From: Acanthosoma haemorrhoidale
Taxonomy: Eukaryota; Arthropoda; Insecta; Hemiptera; Acanthosomatidae
Direction: 5' to 3'
DNA length: 64,000 nt
Assembly (NCBI GenBank): GCA_930367205.1
Contig: OV884009.1
Coordinates: forward strand, 99,283,189 to 99,347,188
Shown: piece after piece, positions 24,401 to 39,400 of the stretch
How the letters are laid out: each line of letters begins with the position of its first letter
Position numbering within the stretch: position 1 is the first letter of the stretch
The notes under the pieces: generated by a model
Seen by the model: the letters and a program-made list of their open reading frames with translations, nothing else
Database searches by the model: none
What the model was told of the DNA's origin: nothing
Translations under genes and position numbers: made by a program

Positions 24401-27400
24401 ACTGACATATAATGTATTTATGGAAAGAATTAAGAGTGAACTTCTTTGCACAATGGCAGAAATGAAGAGGAAAGTGTAGAATAAGGTGGGTGAATCGGAG
24501 GTTAGACTAAGCCTAGCCCAAGTTGGAGTAGGAAAAGAAGAAGAAGGAAAAGGTACCTCACGAATAAATTAATATATGACTGCCAGAGCCAAAGGGAAGT
24601 AGCTAAAGTTGCACTTACTGAGGCCATAACCATTGATATATAGCGCTGTCAAGCCTAGCAAGCACTGTTAAGCAAGGTGTATTGTAAGATCCTCGAGAAA
24701 AGGTTGAAATTGATGGTGGAATCTATACTGGCTGGGGTACAGAATGGTTACACAAATGATAGCATGTGGTTAACATATCACTAATTGTAGCTTCAAGCTA
24801 TTTATTGTTGATGATGGTTTCATATCAAATCACAATTATACCTTGATCCACAAATCGTACCAGAATAAAGTGACTATCCATTAAAAAATTTAACTAGATA
24901 GACAGCACATCAGCACAATGTATTGGTATTTGTTCTATCATCATTTTTTTTTTACATTTTAGCAAAAAGAATCCAACCCTTATAGGGGTTGTAAAGGAAC
25001 CAAAATTGTAATAAGCAATAAGAGCACTAGAGAATAATAATTTAATTCAAGAATCAGAAATAGAGTAAAGAAGCATGATCAAAAACCTAATGTTGAAAAC
25101 AGAAAAAAATTGTATAATAATTCTTTCATATCAACACGAAGTTGTGCATAATAATTTTGCTAATTGTATGGAGCAAATTTAAACAAGAAATTATAGAGAT
25201 ATATCAATATTGCATTTAAGTGAGAGAATACCTATTAAAATTAAATTAATTAATAAATGATGTGAGTTAATTTTGTGTTAAGTGGATGCAGACCTAAAAC
25301 TTATTGAATATAATATAGATCAAGAAAATAAAAGTATAATTCAGGCAAAAAACGGAGATATTATAATAAATGTAATATCTCAAGAAGAAAATTTAATTAT
25401 AAAGAGGAAGCATTTCAAAATAAGTAAGTATTTAAGGATAAAGGAATGTGAGTCACTCAGCTTAATTATGGCAATACAATAAATCACCTGTGTAATATGA
25501 TGCCTTGAAAAATAACTATGATGACATTTAAAATCAGTACTAAAGGTGTCTCTAATAATAATTGAGATAAGGTAATACTAGACAATAATGAGAAAAAAAA
25601 CCCGTTACAAATGTAAGAAATTAATCTAATTAATTTGTAAAGTCAATAAAAAAGTGAAATTAACACATTGTTATAATAAATAAATTAACGGTTTTACAAA
25701 ATGTACTAACTTGTGTAATCATGTTAATAAGCAATTGATGATTTATTTTAAATTAATGATAATGTTTATTATTAAGATAATCCCAAAACATGCAAAGAAA
25801 TTTTGTAAATAAAACTTATTCATATAATCTACCTCCAAGGCAACTTGCACTACAATGTGTGTATCCTTGCATTTTCCAAATATAAGTTTTGCCAGTTTGG
25901 TGAGGTGCTACTTTGATAGAACTTTCAGTATTTTGTGATCGAAAGTAGCTATCAGCATATTTTGAATCGCTATAACCATCTCTCACTGCTTCCATCCTGG
26001 TAAATGTTATTTATATAATATATAAATGTTATAAAATATAAATAGAATAGAATATAAAAAAAAATATATATTCCGGAACAAAGTCTCCTATGAATAACAA
26101 TAATGGTCAGATAAAAAAATTCACATCTGGCAAATAAAAAGAACTTGTTTGTGCAGAAGATTATAGGTAATTGTAAGCAAGCAGCCCAGATCGAGCCAAA
26201 AGGAAATTATATTAAAATTATGCACTGTACATAAAGGGGGTCATAAATTAAATACGTTACACTGGCATTAGCCCAGAATGCAATATATTCACACATAAAA
26301 TAAATAATAATACAAGAAAAAGTAGACACCAGGTGAAAACAATTAATATTAAAACTAATAAAAATAACAATTAAGAAATAATGAAGATATTACAACTACC
26401 AAATGAAATTAATGCTTTAAAGTTTAATGTCTATTAATTGGCTAATTCAAATGAGTAAAGTATATTAGATAACATATCTGTCCCAAAGATGCCTTCATGA
26501 GTGCGTAACTTTGTCTCCATCCAGCGATACACATCCAGTGGGCTACTTTATCTCCCTTTGGAGATACTTGTACATGACTTGTGTACTCCAAAAGCTACTT
26601 GTACATATCACCTAACTGGAGATAGAAACTGGTCCATCCGACTGTTGATGTCCCGAGATATGTTATCAACTGGTTCAAAGACCAAGGGGAGTCATCAATG
26701 CTGAGATGCTCTCTTCAGGACTGTCTAGCATGGACTTCACACCACATGAGGCTAGAGAGAGGGGGGAAGTACATGAGAGAGGGGGTTCTCTCTGAGCACA
26801 GGAATACAGCTCTTGTTCCAAGCATTTATCTTGCACACATAAGAAATACAAAATAATACTAAACTCTAAATATAAAGATATGATGAGAGTTGTCAACAGA
26901 ACTATAACATAATAATAAAACAAATAATGACTCATTACTGAGGTTATAAGATCTGTAGGAGAGTCGTATTTAGAATAAAAACCATTATCATTAAATGAAG
27001 GCTTGCAAGAACTATAAATTGAAGGAGGTGGTGAAGTGGTTAAGGAGCCAGACACAAAATATGAGTTCAGCTCATCAGGTGAAACGGTGAATACCTCTAA
27101 AGAGGAAGCATAGAGAGGTCATATAGAGACAGTTTTTGAAGAAGTCACCATTTGGAACCAGGAGCAGAGGAGTGAGCTTCATGAAAGTACTTTGACTTCC
27201 CCTACCAGACTTCACCTGGGTCAAGTTGTGAAGTACACTGAACACGTGATAGTCATCTACAATCCTTGTGGGTCTGAAACGCCTTCGGGCAGGCTTACTT
27301 TTTCTTTGTAAGTCCCTGAACTCCTGGCTAATTTATGACTTCAATAAATAAATTTGAATTTTTTTCATATGTATTTATAATAATTATAAGAATAATTACA

Positions 27401-30400
27401 CTATAAATTTCATTTCATATCTATAAATAATTTTTGTAGTGGTCTGTAATCCCATTGTCCCCATGACCTCCTGAACGCTTCCTTTTTAGGCACCCCTCCA
27501 TTATTGACATGAATGTCATCATCCATCTTTAATCTTTATAATCATTTCATATGTGGTTAAATTCAATTGAATATTGGTCGCTCAACACTTATTTTTAGAA
27601 AAAAAGTATTTAAAAATAAAAATAAATTTTGATGTTCTAGATAATATTTTAGTTTTGTAAGATTTGTTTGCTGGTTTTGGGTTGTTACTTTTAAACAAAA
27701 ATACCCATAAACCTGTTTCAGACTGAGAAAGAGAGACATAGTTGTTGAGGAATAAGAATATTAGTTTTGTAATGTAAAGTCTGGTGAAAGGTGATCTCCA
27801 CTGAATAGAGATATTTACCCAATACTATGATGGTATTTCAATGAGATTAAGTGAGTGGTACGTTATCTCAACAAGTTACAGTAGTGGGGCCTGACCCTGA
27901 AAGAGGCTTAACTCTAGTCATCTCAACTTTTATTTATTTAGTGAGTTATTTATTATTTATCTGGGATTTTGAGCTCTGCATGGTTAATTTATCTTCCCTA
28001 GAAATTCGTCTTTGTGATAAATAGAGCAGATACATTTTCTACGATCCTCTACATCATGCTGTGACTTGCTGAATATACTCAAGCAACGCAGAACTTAGAC
28101 AGCATTTATTGGATATTGTAGCATTGAGGATATGCTTTCTGCCAACAACCAAACCTTCTGTTTCTGAAAACTATAGTCCAGAAGTTAGCCATTTGACTGA
28201 TATTTATTCATCAATGGAGGTGTCATTTAATTGACTATGATAAGTAACATGTTAAGATTTTCTTTTTCATTCTGACGCAATTTGTTTTTGGACACTGCTG
28301 CTATGGAGAGCAGCTAAACCTACATGCAATATTATTATTAGTAGTGCTAGTATCATATCTTATTTGTTCTGGAAAAATTAACTATGACTTCATGAAAAGA
28401 AAACTGGTTGTTAGTTTACATATTTCACACCAACAATTTTTCTAATCGGGCATATAATACTTTTTACTGCTTGACGTAACTGGACCTATTCTATTATACA
28501 GTGTATATTAATAAGTAGAAACCTTAAAATTGGTAATAAGAAGTAGTATGAGTAAAAGCAAACGACTTTCATGAGCTATCAGATGACAATGAGGAGTTTT
28601 AAAAATGTTTAAGACGGAAGTTCTAGTTCATCTACCATTGTCCAATTTTTTTTTGTCTAATGCTCTTATCTCAAAAGGAAATTTTTTTTTGTGCTGGAGT
28701 AGTTATTTCTGCAGTTACATTGTCAGCAAGTTGATTTTATTTTTATTCTAGTAAAAAAACAGAAACCCAATGTGTAGAAAATAATCTGTATCATATATCT
28801 TGTGGGCGGCACCAGCTCATATCTGGACCACACTTAGATATTTTATATTGTTTTTTAATATTATTATGTAGTTTGAAGAACACTGTAAAATAAAAAATGG
28901 TCCCTGCTCTATTTCCCCCATCTTGGAGTACATAGAAATTAGGGCTGTTTATAGCAACTTCTAGGTCGGATGAGATATATGTATTAAATTGATGTGAGGA
29001 CCTCAGCTGTGGGGGTAATGGTGCTAAAAAAATGGTCCCTCGTCTATATCACCATCCTGGAACACATAGAAATTATTATGTGATTGTTCCGTGTGACAGT
29101 GGTCATGTAGTGTTCTTTTAATTTAACCCCCACCATAAAACGTATTTTATGTACATTAAAACTAAAATAATTTCAAAATTTCCCTTTCATGTCATTTCCA
29201 AGACTTCTATTTGCACCTTATGTTTACCCCCATCTCGTTTTTCTCCCTCTCCCCCCCCTCTCTCTGTCACTGTCTATTTGGTGTGAATTTGTTATGCAAC
29301 AGTAACCCATATAAAGTTTGAGTCTTTAAGCCTTATTTTGTATTAAAACCCAGTGAAAGGACATTAATGTTTTGTGTTGGTTGATCCATAAATTTTGTAA
29401 TGTTTATTTTGCGTATAATTAACAGATGATAGCTAATAAAAACCCCTCTAAATTTTTTCCCTCTAAATAAGTTTCCCCTCTAAATCGGAGAGGGGACATT
29501 TTTGTTATCTCATTGGGCATCTTCCTGTTCACAAGCATTTTAGTCTTCACAGTCCTCTGTCCTGGTTATAACATAATTATTTTATAATATATAATTTGAT
29601 AAAAGGCTATTTTGATAATTTAATTGCTCTCAAGTAGAAAATATAATTTGATTTCTTTGAATTTTTCTTCTTTTTTGTGATCCTTAATTTCTTTTACTAT
29701 CTTGCACTGACATTTTTTGGGATATCTCACCCTACAGTGTTGCTATTTTTGTTCTATCAATGATCTGCTAATCATCTATCAACAAACTCCTACCTAGTGA
29801 CATAATTAAGAGAGTAAATGGAAGAATGCAGTAGATAGTAGATAAAGAGCACTTGTTGTTAGCAATGTCTTTTTTACCAAATTCAGCAACAATTCCAAAG
29901 TCCAGAATAATGATTGACACTTCAAAATTCTAGAGGATAGTTCCAAGCACTGGGGGAAGGCAATTCCTATCATAAGGTATAGGTAGATGTTTAGATAATC
30001 AGCCAACCTGAATCTTTTGAATTTAAAAACTTATATTGAGTATGAAATTTAGAATAAATTAAAATAGCTTATATTAATTAAATTTCATGTAAATTTTATC
30101 AGTTACCATGTTGAAAATTAATGAAATCCATACCTATTTCCAGTTATACACGGTGATTCAATACAGCGTTCTGTTGTTGCAGGTTTAGGACCTTGGCAGT
30201 AAGAATCAGGAACACGTGCAAATGTTTGGGAAAAATCTAGAAATATTGAACAGGGTACATCTCTTTTACGAAAACCTTCACCACAAGTTACGTTGCATTC
30301 ACCCCAAGGCTCTGGTTTAAAACTGCAACAGTTTATATATACAGTTAGTATTATTTTAATTTTTATTCATAATAACAGAATATATTATAATAATAATTTT

Positions 30401-33400
30401 AAACATAAATTTTCCTTATGCATTAATAAAGTTCTGATTCATGGAAGAATATTGATTAAATCATACTCCCTTTCATCAGTATGATTCAATGAATAAATAT
30501 TACAGATAAATATCTTTAAATTGGTACTTAAAAATTGTTATCTAAAATGTATCAAATTATGTTATTAAGTGTGGTTTAGTGCAAATGCTTCCAACCTTGC
30601 ATACCTTCAAAAGTAAATTTTGAAACATCTTTGTGCTTAATGAATTTTATTTACATTTTGATGTATTACCCACTGTTCTTTTTTATGTATATGTGCAATG
30701 TAATGTAGTAAGTTAGGTCTTTTCTAATATATTCAGTTTAATAATAAAATGTAATTTATTAGTAAATCCACAATCCACAATAATGGTTATGGCCCAGGTT
30801 AGCAAACAAGTACAGGAATAGTGTCTGTAGTGTGTGTTTTGAAGTTCTTCAGATTATTTTTCAAGCGAAAAGCAACATTAAACCCAGGCTGCACCATTCT
30901 TTGCATTGTATCATTTAAGGGAATAAGCATCTCACAGGGTCAAATAAATCTCTTTAAAAAAACCTGTAATATGTCAAAGATCAAATGGGAGCAAAACTCC
31001 AAATAGAGACTAAAATATATTAGGGTTTCTTGAAAAAATCTATTTAAAAGCTGTGGTTCTCTCTAGTAAATTTATTTATTATAGTTATTAATGTGAAGGC
31101 TGAAGAACAAAGAAGAACAGACAAGGTGAAGTTTATTTGAGATGATGCATATGGTAGGTACGTAATGATTCAATAGGTACTTATCCATTTTATGTACTCC
31201 TACAGCCACCTTAATTATATAAAAGAAGCCAAGAAGCCATTGAAATTAATGAAGCCACGTTTTTCAAAGGGAAAGCATAAGTAGCGAGCTATTATAAAGG
31301 GAAATTTTGCTTTTCATTAAAGCAATTATTTTTAAATCGGAAGATCACTTCATCGTGAAATTTGAAGAAGCAGTCAATAAGATTCAATTGCCCGGAGTCA
31401 ATTTAGATCATTTGCCACATTTAGACCATGTTATGTTTTTGTAATAATAATAAATACAACAGTACTCATAATTAATATATTTGATCACTTTATAGCCAAA
31501 ACATATAACAAAACTCAAAAGGTAATACTCAGTGTTACCAACATGGCAATATATTTAAACATCCTTCTCTTCAAAAAATATAATCAAGGAACCTATTACA
31601 ACAATATTAGTACAAAATCAAATATTAAAATTGCATTAGAAGCTGTTCTAATGCAATCAAAATTTTTAATCCAATATTGATACCAATAAATTCACAGAAA
31701 ACCTTTTACACCTGATGGAGCCCAAAAGTTTCAAATTAATAAACAATTTTAATCTTATACTCCTAAACTTTACAAATATCTCCTAGGTTTGCTCACTAAA
31801 CGCGCTGACCTAGTAACATAATTACTTGAATCTCCATCATTAGAACCCAACACTTTGGCTCTCTTGTTCTGGTACAGAATTTTGTTCATCATTACTTATA
31901 TTAGGTGTATTATCATTGAATTAATTTCAGTTCTAATAAATTTTGAATTTCTTCCGAATATCTTACCATTTATTTCAAATAAATAAGACGTAAAGGCTAA
32001 TTTTTTTTTATTTTACCATTTTCCCATATTTCAGAGAACTTATTTTGTACCAAGACTTCATTATTTACATTAAACATATCAGCTATTTTACTGGATTTAT
32101 TATATTATAACTCTTGTTTTGTTTTATCAACTATAATAGGATCATTCACAATTTTAGGTTTAAGATCATTGATCCTTATAGATAACGTTGTCCTAAGATA
32201 TCTACTCATAACTAACTGTGAAGAAAAGTAACCCAGGCCTGCAGCACTAGAATTTCTGTAATTCAGGAGGTAAAGATCAACATCCTGATTATTATAGAGA
32301 CATTTCTTAAGCATGGACTTAACAACAACTGTCTGTTTTTTCTACAAACACATTGCTCTGTAATAATTTGGACTGGTTTTAATTGTTTCAAAACACCACT
32401 GTTTAGCAAATGTATCCAAATTGCTAGACAGAAACGAATTATTATCAGCAGCAACAATTTTGGGAATACCAAAGCAATTATTAGCTTAATTACTTTTATG
32501 AAAGACAGACTTGATTTATCTTCAATTTTTAAAACCTCAACCCATCTTGATTAGTAGTCAATAACAACAAGAAAATAATCTTTATTATATTCTCCTATAT
32601 CCATTGCTATTTTATAAAATGGAATATTAGGAATTTCATGCATTCACAGGGGTTCTTTAATTTTGCTCCTTAGAAACGTTTAGCAAACTTCACATGACTA
32701 AATCATATTCCTTACATTAGACAAAATGCCTGGCCATTAAAAAAATGTTGTTATTTTATTTTTAATCTTTTCAAGTCCTAGGTGAGTTTCGTGAAGAAGG
32801 TATAAAATGTAATTTCTTAGACTGAAAGGTAACAATAACCGATCATTGTGGCACAGAAGCCTAGTATCAAGAGTAATTTCATCATGGAGGTTATAATAAA
32901 TCATCAAGTCATTGCTACAACTATTACTAGCAGAGTTTGGGCATCCTCCATTATAACATCCCATGACTATTGACAATACAGTATCAGCACTGGTTTCCTG
33001 AACAAAATTTTTGTATTGTACATCTGAGAATGAGAGTGTCACTCCTACTCTATGAACCATATCATCATTCATAGTAACATCATCACTGATTGGTCCAGGT
33101 TCTATATTCCTAGATACCCAATCAGCAATGAAGATATAGCTCCTAGGTATGTACTGTAATTCAAATGAATATGTCAACAATTTTAGCCTCAATCTTTTAA
33201 TTCTATTATTTTTCATTTTATTCTGATCTTTGATAATAATAGATGTTAGGGGTGAATGATCTGTATAGGCCGTAACTTCTTGATGACCATAAACAAAGTT
33301 ATGGAATTTTTGAAATGCAAACGTTAGTGCGAGTAGCTCTTTCTCAATTTGAGCATAATTGGTTTCACAATCTGACAGGGGTTGACTAGCAAATAATATT

Positions 33401-36400
33401 GGTTTCCCTTGCTGGATAAGGGGCACCCTATAGCATCCATGCTTGAATTCGAATAGGTTTATTTTGGTCGAAGGAACCTAGGATAGCAATTTTCCCAACC
33501 ATGACTTTGATTTTATTCAATTTGGCATCATGATTTGATGTCCATGGACATATAGTACCTTTCTCTATATCTGCCTTAATAGTGATAACAACACAGATAA
33601 ATTAGGTAAGTGGCTCCTCAAATAATTGACCATCCCTAATATTTTTTGAAGATCCTTAACATTTTGAGGTGGTTTAAATTTATAATTGACTTAATTCTCT
33701 CAGGATGTGGTTTGTGTTCATTTTTAATAAATAAAAATACCAGATATTTTACTTCATCAACAAAATATTGGACCTTATCTAGTTTAAATTTTATGTCATT
33801 GTTCTTAGCTACTTGAATAACCTGTTCTGTATTTTTTTCCAATTCCAACTCAGATTCTGCTGCACATAAAATATCATCAAGGTAAATTGTTACCTCTTTG
33901 ATATGGCTAAAATATTTTGTGAGAAGTTTTTGAAATATCTCAGACAGGAATGAAAGTTCAAAAGGGGTTCTGAGGTACTAATATACCCAAAAAAGGGTCT
34001 TACATGAATATAGATGGCTTGATATTCCTTGCTTAAAATCATTTGATGAAAAGCCTGCTTAAGGTCAAACAAACAAAAATGACTCTTATTAGCCAATCCT
34101 AGGCCTAATCTTCTCAAAAGTGGGAATTTTTTAATAGTATCTTATAAAAAATGTATTCAACTGTTGCGGGTCAATACATAATCTAAGGGTATGTTTTTTT
34201 TTTAACAGCTACTAGATTGTTTACCTATTCACCACGCTCACTTACTGGTTCTATGACACCTTTACTCACCCAATCATTAAGTGTTAAGTTTTCTTAATCT
34301 TTTATCTTGATAGGAACTGTTCGAGCAGGGCATGCTATTGATACAGCATTTTTTTTTTTTAATTTAAACTAACAAATATCAGGGAATGTTCCCAATACAT
34401 GAAAAACATCTCTGTTTTTACTTTAAAATAGTTTAAGATTCTTAACATACTGTATTGATTGACTTCTAGAGATAAGGTTTAAATTGGGACATGTTTGCAG
34501 ACCTAATATGGGAGCACACTTATATGAGTTACTAACCACTACAAAATTGGCGTTTGTTTGCACTTTCATTTTTCTTTCAGGATTTAAATTTATTGACCCT
34601 ATAGGTTCAATTTTAAAACCACCAAAAGACTCTAACTTGATATTAGTTTTATGCAATGGCAAATAAATACCTATTTTATTTTTCAAGATATCCATAGTCA
34701 GATCATTGGCATCTGCTCCACTGTGAAGTTTAAATAGTATGGGAGAACTATTGACGGCAACTTCCTTATACCACTCATTGGCCAAACTAGTTTTACTTAC
34801 TCTATAAACAGTTACAATGCTTGAAATAGGAAAATCATCTTCACTGCCAGAATTTCGATAATTTTTTACATGTTTGACTGATTTAATTTGATCAGAATTT
34901 CTACAAATTTTTGCTAAGTTGTTGACTTTGTTACAGATGTGACAACATTGGTCCATTCCTGGACAAATGTTAATCCTATGGTAATTACCTCTTAATTTAC
35001 GGCCACACAGCCTTGTATGATCAGTTTTGGTTTTGTAAAATGAATAATTTGAATTTTTACCTTATTTTTTGTTCATTATTAACACTTGCACATCCGATTG
35101 TCTCTCATGGTCTCCTTCATGCAACTTCATATTGGATTATGCCAACTCATCTGCTTTAGAGAATTTGATCATTTCTCCAACATCGCATCCTCGCTTAAAA
35201 GTCTTTCTTGGGCGGCTTTGGAATGGATCCCCAGCACTATTTGATTTTTCAGAAATTTATCCTCTTGATTCCCAAACTAACATGATGCCACAAATCCTTT
35301 AAGGCCCGTATAAAAAAGGTTCCTCCTGACTTTGCCAGCGGCTGAGGAATTTAAAAACTTCAATTGTTTCATTAGTTTTTGGGGTCAAATGAACCTCTAT
35401 TTCACTCAAATTTCACCATCATTGATGTCACCATTTCCTTGTCCTTGGAGGTTTCCGTAATCGTATTATAAACTTTTAAGGCTTCACAACCCATAAGGTT
35501 TTTAACCCGGGGAACTTGAACTTCCCGTGATTTTTCAGTTGTCTCCATTGCTATAAAATATATCTCTACTTATTCTTTAAAGTTCTTGGCTAAATTTCCA
35601 GAACTCACATTAAGGACGGCCAGTTTCACAAACTCCATTCTGACGCTTTGATAACAAACCACTTTTTGTTTATTGTTTTAAAATTAACTTTTCTAACTGA
35701 ACTGTACTTAACAGTATTTTCACGATTTTTGACTGCACCATGTTTTGTATTCATAATACTAATAAATATATTTATAGTTATTAATATTTTTTATCACCTT
35801 ATACCCAAAAAATATAACAGTACCCAAAAGGTAATACTCAATGCTACCAACATGGTGACGTATCTAAACAGTTATTGACATCACTGACCATGTAAGCGGC
35901 AATTAGACAGCTTGAATAAAAAGTTATAGAAAAACGTATAGTACATTTTATAGTTTTGAGCTATCAAGCTAAAATAAATAGTTATGAGAAGACATAGGTT
36001 GCTATTACTAGTAACCAATCCACCGGTACATTAATAAATGAGGATCTTTGTTTCCAGTACTAGAGATCGATTAAGTGTTGAACAAAAGGAAGCTGTGGCT
36101 ATGGTTAGATATTAGGTTGAATAGATTAGATAAGTAGGAAGGAACATGATTCAAACCAGAAGTTATAAAATAGGGTTTTGACTATATCATGGAGTTTTGA
36201 GCGAGATGTAGGTCAGATTTAGAGGAGAGGAATTTTGAATGAAGTGAAGTAAGGACAGGACAGACCTGAAGACCCCAGGTGCTCGAGGTTCTACAGGCAA
36301 ATGCAAGATGTTTGACATTTGAAGCTGCACCTGCAATTAAGTGAGGACCTAGGGAGGAGAGATAGGACTGGAGAGTATGAGAAGAATCTGAATGGAGAAT

Positions 36401-39400
36401 ATGAGAAGTTTAATAAAGCTTGATCGATTCCATGCTCCCAATGAAGAGAATAATTATCATTAATGTGAGTGTCACGCTCTTTTATAACCTTTTTGCACCT
36501 AAAACCACATTCTCTAATATCTGTTGGGTAGTGGTGGGCACCATCTATTCTTTCAAGGTAAATTTATAGTTGGACATAGTTAATAATACACATTACAAAA
36601 TTAAACATTTAAAAACTATTGTTTATATTGTTATGTAAAATAAACAATTATTTACTAATGCGTACACACCAGTTTAGCTGTAAATACGTTTTCAGACCCT
36701 ATAATTATAGCTGTATAACTGTATTTTCTCTACAGCTGAAGTTTAAATAATTTGATTCTTCCATTATATCTGCAATTCTACTCAGTATTACAATTAGAGG
36801 TTTGTTTTCTTTTATAGAAACATAACATTTTATTGGAAAACTTAAGTGTTTTTATTTATCATGAACGTTCAGTGGCAAGCACATGTAAACGGTTGAGTTT
36901 ATTCACATAGTTTGCTACCAATCACTAATTGATGAAAATTAAATTGAGATATTTTATTAGATTTTACTACTTATATACATATATAATGTGTTTACAAATT
37001 GATTTTATTTCAAATCAAAGCACAAGGAACATTTTTATAAAATAACAAGTAATTTCTCTTTATTAGATCAACTGTAATGGAAAAATAATTAACAATCATA
37101 ATATTTATGTGAAATATTCATTGTTAAAGATATTTAAGACTTCATTATTAATTGTCCTTATACAGATATATCCGTTGTTATTACAACAGCTATATATTTT
37201 TTACACAGTTGTAGATATATTGAGGGAAATAAAAAACTTTTATTTCATCATGAATCATAAAGCAATAGAAAGCAAAAAATTAAACCATTGATACCACCAT
37301 CTCATATATAAGTGAATTAAGACAAATGACTAGTTATGAGCACAATTAAGGATTATTTCATTTTCAAAGTGGAATCGTAGCTCCTCTAATTGTTAGAAGT
37401 TTTTTTATGTTTATAACGACAATATTACACATTATTGAAATAATAAATGAGTTTATTGATTTTTATTCTAGGTTCGATAGCTTCTTGCACCGGCTTTGCT
37501 CCTGAGGAAATCTTAAACCAATAAGACAATTTTCACTGCACCCATCTTCAAGCTTATGTTCACAATTCAACCCCTATAATATTTGAAGATACATAGCTTC
37601 AATGCAAATTTTTAAAACGCCTTGAACACTTTCCGAGTTTATCTCATATAAACATGCCTTACTCCAGATATTTATTTATCCCAATCTTCTCATGCATTAA
37701 ATAGGGAAAGGAACGAATTTTGTCTATAATGTAAAATTGAAGAAATCTTATTTACACGTAATTAACCCTTGAGCATCAACATTTGACAAGTTGTCTGTGA
37801 GAAAACATAGTGATCTCAAATCCATTGATTTTACAGAAGTACTTTTCTTAATTTCTATCTTAGCTTCTTTAAAATCACTTTTACTATATGAATGACGTTT
37901 TAGAGGCTGTATTACTCTCTATAATGGGGGGAAAAACTGACCAACACACTATAATTAATAAACATGGGTCAATAAATCGACAATAGTGATCAACACCAGC
38001 TATGGTCACCATCCCCAAAATTAGTAGTTGATGTCAAAATAATAAAACAAACCTAACAAACAAGAATATTCATTTTTGTGATAAAAAAAATATTAGAAAC
38101 TGACCAAAAACTATTAATGGTCACATATGACCATCTAAAATGGATATAGGCTATAATTAATCGAAATTGTTTCCATTGATTAAAGTGTTTTCATAAGACA
38201 AAAAATCAAATAAAAACAAACAAACCTGGATGTAGAAGAAAAACAGAGGTGTAACTGTCTTAAAACCAAAACACTTCTCTTTAAAAAGAACTGACTAGAT
38301 TGAAATCACTTTTGCAATAAAAATCTAAATAAGAAGATCTGACTCACAATAGTGTTCAAGGGTGTGGCTTAGCAAGAAAGATCGGAACGTAAATCCCGAA
38401 AGAACTACAATGGTCCCTAGAAGGTTTTTTCTTTTGTCTAAAATGATGTGGACATGCCCATTGCAGATAGGGAGACCATTATTCTTCATTTATTTTATTA
38501 GAAGTTAAAATATTATATTCTATGGAAGAAAAGATAGGTTAGATTAATAAATTTTTAGAATTAGCTATTAGTCCCATGCGATAAAATCCATTATTAATTT
38601 TGTTACAGATGACTGTAATTATTAATATAAAATGGAAGCACACATGCAGAAATGCAATAGTACATTTAAAAAAAAAATTAAAAACTAATGCTTAGCAGTA
38701 TACATATATATGTAGGTGCTGTAAAAAAATTAATATATTTATTGTGTAAAAAATGTGTACATTGAAGCCATAGTGATAGTGCTATGAACTGGAAAAATAA
38801 TATTGTTAAATATTTAGCTTTTCACATGGTTAAATAACAGCAACTATACAATCGACCAGTAAAGTAGTTTTTAAATAATTCTAATTCTGAAAATAATTAA
38901 AATTTACGAAAGATTTTCTATAATAGTTAGTTTCAAATTTTTCTCAATTCTCTACTGGTATCAATATTGTCATACATTTAAACTCATTCTTTAATTTCAC
39001 ACATAAGTAACACAAGCTTACATACCAAGGGGAATAATAGATAGTAAATGTTTAAGTATATATATATATTTATATGTATGTATGTATGTAGAGAACACGT
39101 CTCGAAACATCGCATTCCTTAATTTTAAAATCTGCCACACAGGTCATCCATGTGCCGCAGCAGAGCACTAGAGTAGATGACTGAATGCCGTGAATAGCAG
39201 ATATAGAGAAAGCAAAGAAGTGTAGAGTTATAAGTGCAATTTTGAGTCGAGTAAAGTTAAAGTGAGAGATTAATGAATGAAAGAACAATATTAAAAATAA
39301 AGGCTTTAAATGTTGTTTCTTTCATTTACAAAGTAACCCAGCTGAGTTTTTCAGAGGAAAAACATGACCTAATTAACTGAGTATCCAGATAGATAAAATC

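Larger units (their letters stand above)
31434..35870 (-). mobile_element. Ty3/gypsy LTR retrotransposon, full-length but decayed
   Basis: 4,437 bases on the minus strand (same orientation as the host gene). Short LTRs (about 130 bases) begin TGTTTA and end AAACA, with GTTA duplicated on both sides (31430-31433 and 35871-35874). Reading from the high end: primer site, gag starting near 35640, a zinc knuckle and protease, RT, RNase H and integrase, in canonical gypsy order. All frames carry stops and frameshifts. The LTRs differ by about a dozen bases over their best-aligned 70, so it is much older than the element at 7464-11037. Confidence 0.85.
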
